Below, piece by piece: positions 36,552 to 38,386 of a DNA stretch of 38,386 bases. Origin of the DNA: CAZIHO01 sp964538875 (GTDB lineage: Bacteria; Pseudomonadota; Gammaproteobacteria; Chromatiales; Chromatiaceae); contig CAZIHO010000020.1 in the NCBI GenBank assembly GCA_964538875.1, forward strand, positions 1 through 38,386, read 5' to 3'. The notes under the pieces were generated by a model. It made no database searches. It saw only the letters and a program-made list of their open reading frames with translations, and was not told where the DNA came from. The position numbers were made by a program, and so were the translations under genes. Positions within the stretch are counted from its first letter, which is position 1; each line of letters begins with the position of its first letter.

Positions 36552-36580
36552 TTGACAAGCCGTACCGCCTCCCTTATGCT
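36552..36580 (+). promoter_or_regulatory. sigma70 promoter of the phasin gene
   Basis: TTGACA (36552-36557) matches the -35 consensus exactly, with a 17-base spacer to TATGCT (36575-36580). It is the best promoter in the window. Start near 36587. It is embedded between operator copies. Confidence 0.8.
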
Positions 36581-36591
36581 GCACCGCACAA
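36579..36591 (+). promoter_or_regulatory. candidate PhaR operator, copy 2
   Basis: CTGCACCGCACAA overlaps the end of the -10 element and the predicted transcription start, so a bound protein would block RNA polymerase. Confidence 0.65.
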
Positions 36592-36594
36592 ATG

Positions 36595-36607
36595 GTGCAC
36601 TGCACAA
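36595..36607 (+). promoter_or_regulatory. candidate PhaR operator, copy 3
   Basis: GTGCACTGCACAA lies in the leader, 4 bases after copy 2 and 17 bases before the phasin ATG. It is the most palindromic copy (TTGTGCAGTGCAC on the other strand). Confidence 0.65.
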
Positions 36608-36624
36608 TACAGGAGAAGGACAAA

Positions 36625-36981
36625 ATGACGACTAACAACATCGATATGATGAACGAGCTTAACAGCAAGACTTACGAGAGTACCCGCAAACTGGCGGATC
36701 TCACCCTGCGCAATCTGGAGACTCTGTTGTCCCGCCAGATGGACGCGGCGACCCTGTTCGTCGAAACCGGCCTGCGTCAGTACCGGCTGGTTACCGAGAA
36801 CAAGAACTACAACGAACTCATGAGGGCCGAAATGGAAATGGCCCGCGAGTTCGGCGACCGGATCGTGGCTGAGAGCCGCCAAAATATGAAGTTGATGGGC
36901 GAGGCTCGGGAAGGCTACCGCTCCTGGTACGAGCAAAATATGGCGGCTGCCAAGAAGGCACCCTACTTTCAAGCGGCCTAG
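36625..36981 (+). CDS. phasin-family protein
   Basis: A predicted 118-residue phasin, a coat protein of polyhydroxyalkanoate granules. It is almost entirely helical, with amphipathic stretches (NSKTYESTRKLADLTLRNLETLLSRQ, AEMEMAREFGDRIVAESRQN) and no signal peptide, as in the phasin family. An AGGAGAAGG ribosome site precedes the ATG at 36625. The promoter has three PhaR-type operators, which supports the assignment. PHA synthase must be encoded elsewhere. Confidence 0.85.
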   Translation: MTTNNIDMMNELNSKTYESTRKLADLTLRNLETLLSRQMDAATLFVETGLRQYRLVTENKNYNELMRAEMEMAREFGDRIVAESRQNMKLMGEAREGYRSWYEQNMAAAKKAPYFQAA

Positions 36982-37149
36982 CGGGTACCAGTAGGACTAA
37001 GCGCGCTAGTTAGGGGATCCCGGACCACCCAAGGGCGCGCGCCCGGACATTGGCCGCCGATGGCGACGAAATGCAAAGTCGTACGGCGGCCTGGTTCCGG
37101 GGACAGGGGAAGCTCATCAGAGAAACGCCAGCGGCACACTCACGAGCAA

Positions 37150-37354
37150 CCTGAGGAATCCGGAACGCGGTAGCTCCGCTGTCCCGAATAGGGGTAGCGG
37201 AAGCAACCTGATTTGCTGGGGTCTGCGTCCCCGCGCTCGGCCGGATCAATTCCAGCGGAGCCGAAAGCGCTCGATGTTTGTTCGATGTCCTCCTCGTCTC
37301 TCTCTGACCAAGAGCAGAGCGTTTTATGCCCGGCACCTTGCCGGGCTTTTTTTT
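37150..37354 (+). ncRNA. candidate structured small RNA or leader
   Basis: A roughly 200-base segment with several hairpins. GCTCCGCT (37173-37180) can pair locally with AGCGGAAGC (37196-37204) or perfectly with AGCGGAGC (37254-37261), so two mutually exclusive folds are possible. AGCAA/TTGCT near 37202-37216, GGGG/CCCC near 37218-37232 and GAGC/GCTC near 37259-37273 add further stems. It ends in the strong terminator at 37328-37354. No clear promoter was found, so it could also be a 3' extension of the phasin transcript. Confidence 0.35.
37328..37354 (+). terminator. strong intrinsic terminator
   Basis: GCCCGGC (37328-37334) pairs with GCCGGGC (37340-37346) over a 5-base loop, followed by eight T (37347-37354). 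It closes the phasin-side transcript or the candidate RNA, and separates them from the PilZ gene. Confidence 0.9.
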
Positions 37355-37540
37355 GCCCGCCGTATCCTGGTTCCCAGGTCCTCTGTCCGCAACCCAGGGC
37401 TTCAGTTTTCCGCCCGGTTGACGCTATCCCGCTTATCAGGGCTTCGGCGCTCCCAGCAGAACCCGGTGTCTCAAGGAATCCTCCAGGGCCGGCGACCGGA
37501 CCCGGCTCTACCACGCAAAACCGCAACTCAGGAAACCAGC

Positions 37541-37936
37541 ATGTACGTGACCCGCTCGTACGAGAACGAACCCCAACCCAAGAAGAGCCTGCCCAGCGAT
37601 CGACGCTCCATCAAACGCCGCCACCTCATCTATTACCTCCGGGTGTGGGACAAGGATAGCGGGGACATGCTGGGACACTTGGTCGATCTCAACACCAGCG
37701 GACTCCTGGTCATCAGCGAACACGCCATCCCCAAGGATCGGGAATACAACCTAGAAATGCGTTGGCAAGACGCCGATGAACAAAACCACCAAATACAATT
37801 TCGGGCCACGAGTATGTGGAGCCGGCCAGATACCAATCCCGCCTTCATGGGCACTGGGTTCATGCTGATCGACCCAACACAGGAAGTACTGGAACCGATT
37901 CAGGAACTCATCAAGCAATTCGGCTTTCAGGACTGA
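37541..37936 (+). CDS. PilZ-domain protein
   Basis: A predicted 131-residue single-domain PilZ protein, a cyclic-di-GMP receptor family. The arginine motif is in SDRRSIKRRHLIYYLRV (19-35) and the second motif reads DLNTSGLLV (49-57), where the usual DxSxxG serine is Asn, so binding could be weaker than in canonical members. A CAGGAAACC ribosome site precedes the ATG at 37541. It lies just upstream of ssrA with no partner to suggest its target. Confidence 0.8.
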   Translation: MYVTRSYENEPQPKKSLPSDRRSIKRRHLIYYLRVWDKDSGDMLGHLVDLNTSGLLVISEHAIPKDREYNLEMRWQDADEQNHQIQFRATSMWSRPDTNPAFMGTGFMLIDPTQEVLEPIQELIKQFGFQD

Positions 37937-37987
37937 CCCTGGAGCGGCTCCGGCTAGACCCGGCCCGGCGAAAACCGCAACGTCGGA

Positions 37988-38016
37988 TTGCCCCGGAACC
38001 TCCACGCCCCTACACT
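37988..38016 (+). promoter_or_regulatory. ssrA promoter
   Basis: TTGCCC (37988-37993) and TACACT (38011-38016) are separated by exactly 17 bases. Transcription would begin near 38023, about 9 bases before the mature tmRNA 5' end, which fits RNase P processing. Confidence 0.6.
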
Positions 38017-38031
38017 GTCTATTCAAATCAA

Positions 38032-38386
38032 GGGGGCGACCTGGCTTCGACGGGGGTCGCGAAACCTGAGGTGCATGCCGAGGATGCAGGTTTCCTCGTT
38101 AATCCATCTGCAAAACAATAGTTGCCAACGACGACAACTACGCTCTGGCCGCCTAAAGCGGCCAGCCTCTGACCGGCACTTGTTCGTGGGTCCGGGTTCC
38201 AGGGGTCAAATCACACGTAATCGCGGCGATGGAAGTCCCGGCCTGAACCGCTAAAACTTAGGGAATCGCTGACCGAATGCCCTGTCCGTCGGGCTGAGGT
38301 CGGCTAAAACCAATGACGAGACTAAGCATGTAGGGCCAAGGGCAGAGGGCTTTCGGACGCGGGTTCGATTCCCGCCGCCTCCACCA
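38032..38386 (+). ncRNA. ssrA: transfer-messenger RNA (tmRNA)
   Basis: A complete 355-base tmRNA that rescues stalled ribosomes with SmpB. The 5' end GGGGGCG (38032-38038) pairs with CGCCTCC (38376-38382) in an acceptor stem. Its third pair is G-U, the identity element for alanyl-tRNA synthetase. The T arm (GGGTTCGATTCCC) and encoded CCA lie at the window's last bases. The tag reading frame is 38124-38156 (resume codon GCC), giving ANDDNYALAA after the tRNA-borne Ala, that is AANDDNYALAA, ending TAA. Confidence 0.97.

Larger units (their letters stand above)
36982..37540. other. gene-free stretch between the phasin and PilZ genes
   Basis: No credible protein gene starts here; open frames across it lack ribosome sites and family matches. 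It holds the hairpin-rich segment 37150-37346 that ends in a strong terminator at 37354, then a 186-base leader before the PilZ start at 37541. Confidence 0.6.

Noticed and set aside
37130..37260. Cyclic-di-GMP (GEMM) riboswitch before the PilZ gene
   Set aside because: A GGGTAGCGG stretch recalls part of the GEMM motif, but the conserved CAAAGCC and GGCAAACC segments are missing and a strong terminator separates it from the PilZ gene.

Overview
The window is GC-rich, densely coded chromosomal DNA from what looks like a gammaproteobacterium. The evidence is the lepA-lepB-DUF4845-rnc-era-recO-pdxJ run, ZipA next to LigA, RlmJ, a DsrS-type protein and an AANDDNYALAA tmRNA tag. A PHA repressor, a phasin and a NO-reductase activation cluster suit a metabolically versatile, PHA-storing, facultatively denitrifying lineage (Chromatiales- or Competibacter-like). 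That placement is inference; no rRNA or other decisive marker is present. No prophage, insertion sequence or CRISPR array was seen.

Layout. Positions 1-120 hold two copies of a hairpin-rich repeat that supplies the last codons of a DUF2242 lipoprotein. From 917 to 2560 (minus) lie an orphan mlaC-like gene, a TPR protein and a thioredoxin, ending at a strong terminator. hemB, aroE and a methyltransferase follow on the plus strand and converge on dsrS. A short leader ending in an intrinsic terminator precedes lepA, which starts the translation, secretion, RNase III, Era, RecO and PdxJ block (6647-12944). That block converges on a minus-strand block: smc, then zipA and ligA, which overlap by 4 bases. 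queF, a UDP-HexNAc-type dehydrogenase and a UDP-glucuronate-epimerase-like gene follow on the plus strand. A 765-base gene-free stretch with three hairpins comes next, then a Cache-type chemoreceptor and a lolC/lolD pair.

The most unusual part is 27616-32598 (minus): coxIII-coxIV, norQ, a small membrane protein, norD, then a second coxIII-coxIV pair. There is no catalytic norB or norC. An FNR/Dnr-type box sits at the expected class II distance from a -10 element in front of the cluster. I read it as a maturation and accessory module for a heme-copper NO reductase encoded elsewhere.

The right end holds a small secreted protein, nagZ, a FliL-like protein and rlmJ. Then comes a compact PHA regulon: phaR and a phasin gene share a 13-base motif. 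Three copies surround a near-consensus sigma70 promoter in front of the phasin gene and one variant copy lies inside the phaR promoter, which suggests the PhaR operator and autoregulation. After it come a hairpin-rich segment ending in a very strong terminator (possible small RNA), a PilZ protein, and a complete tmRNA whose CCA end is the last base of the window.
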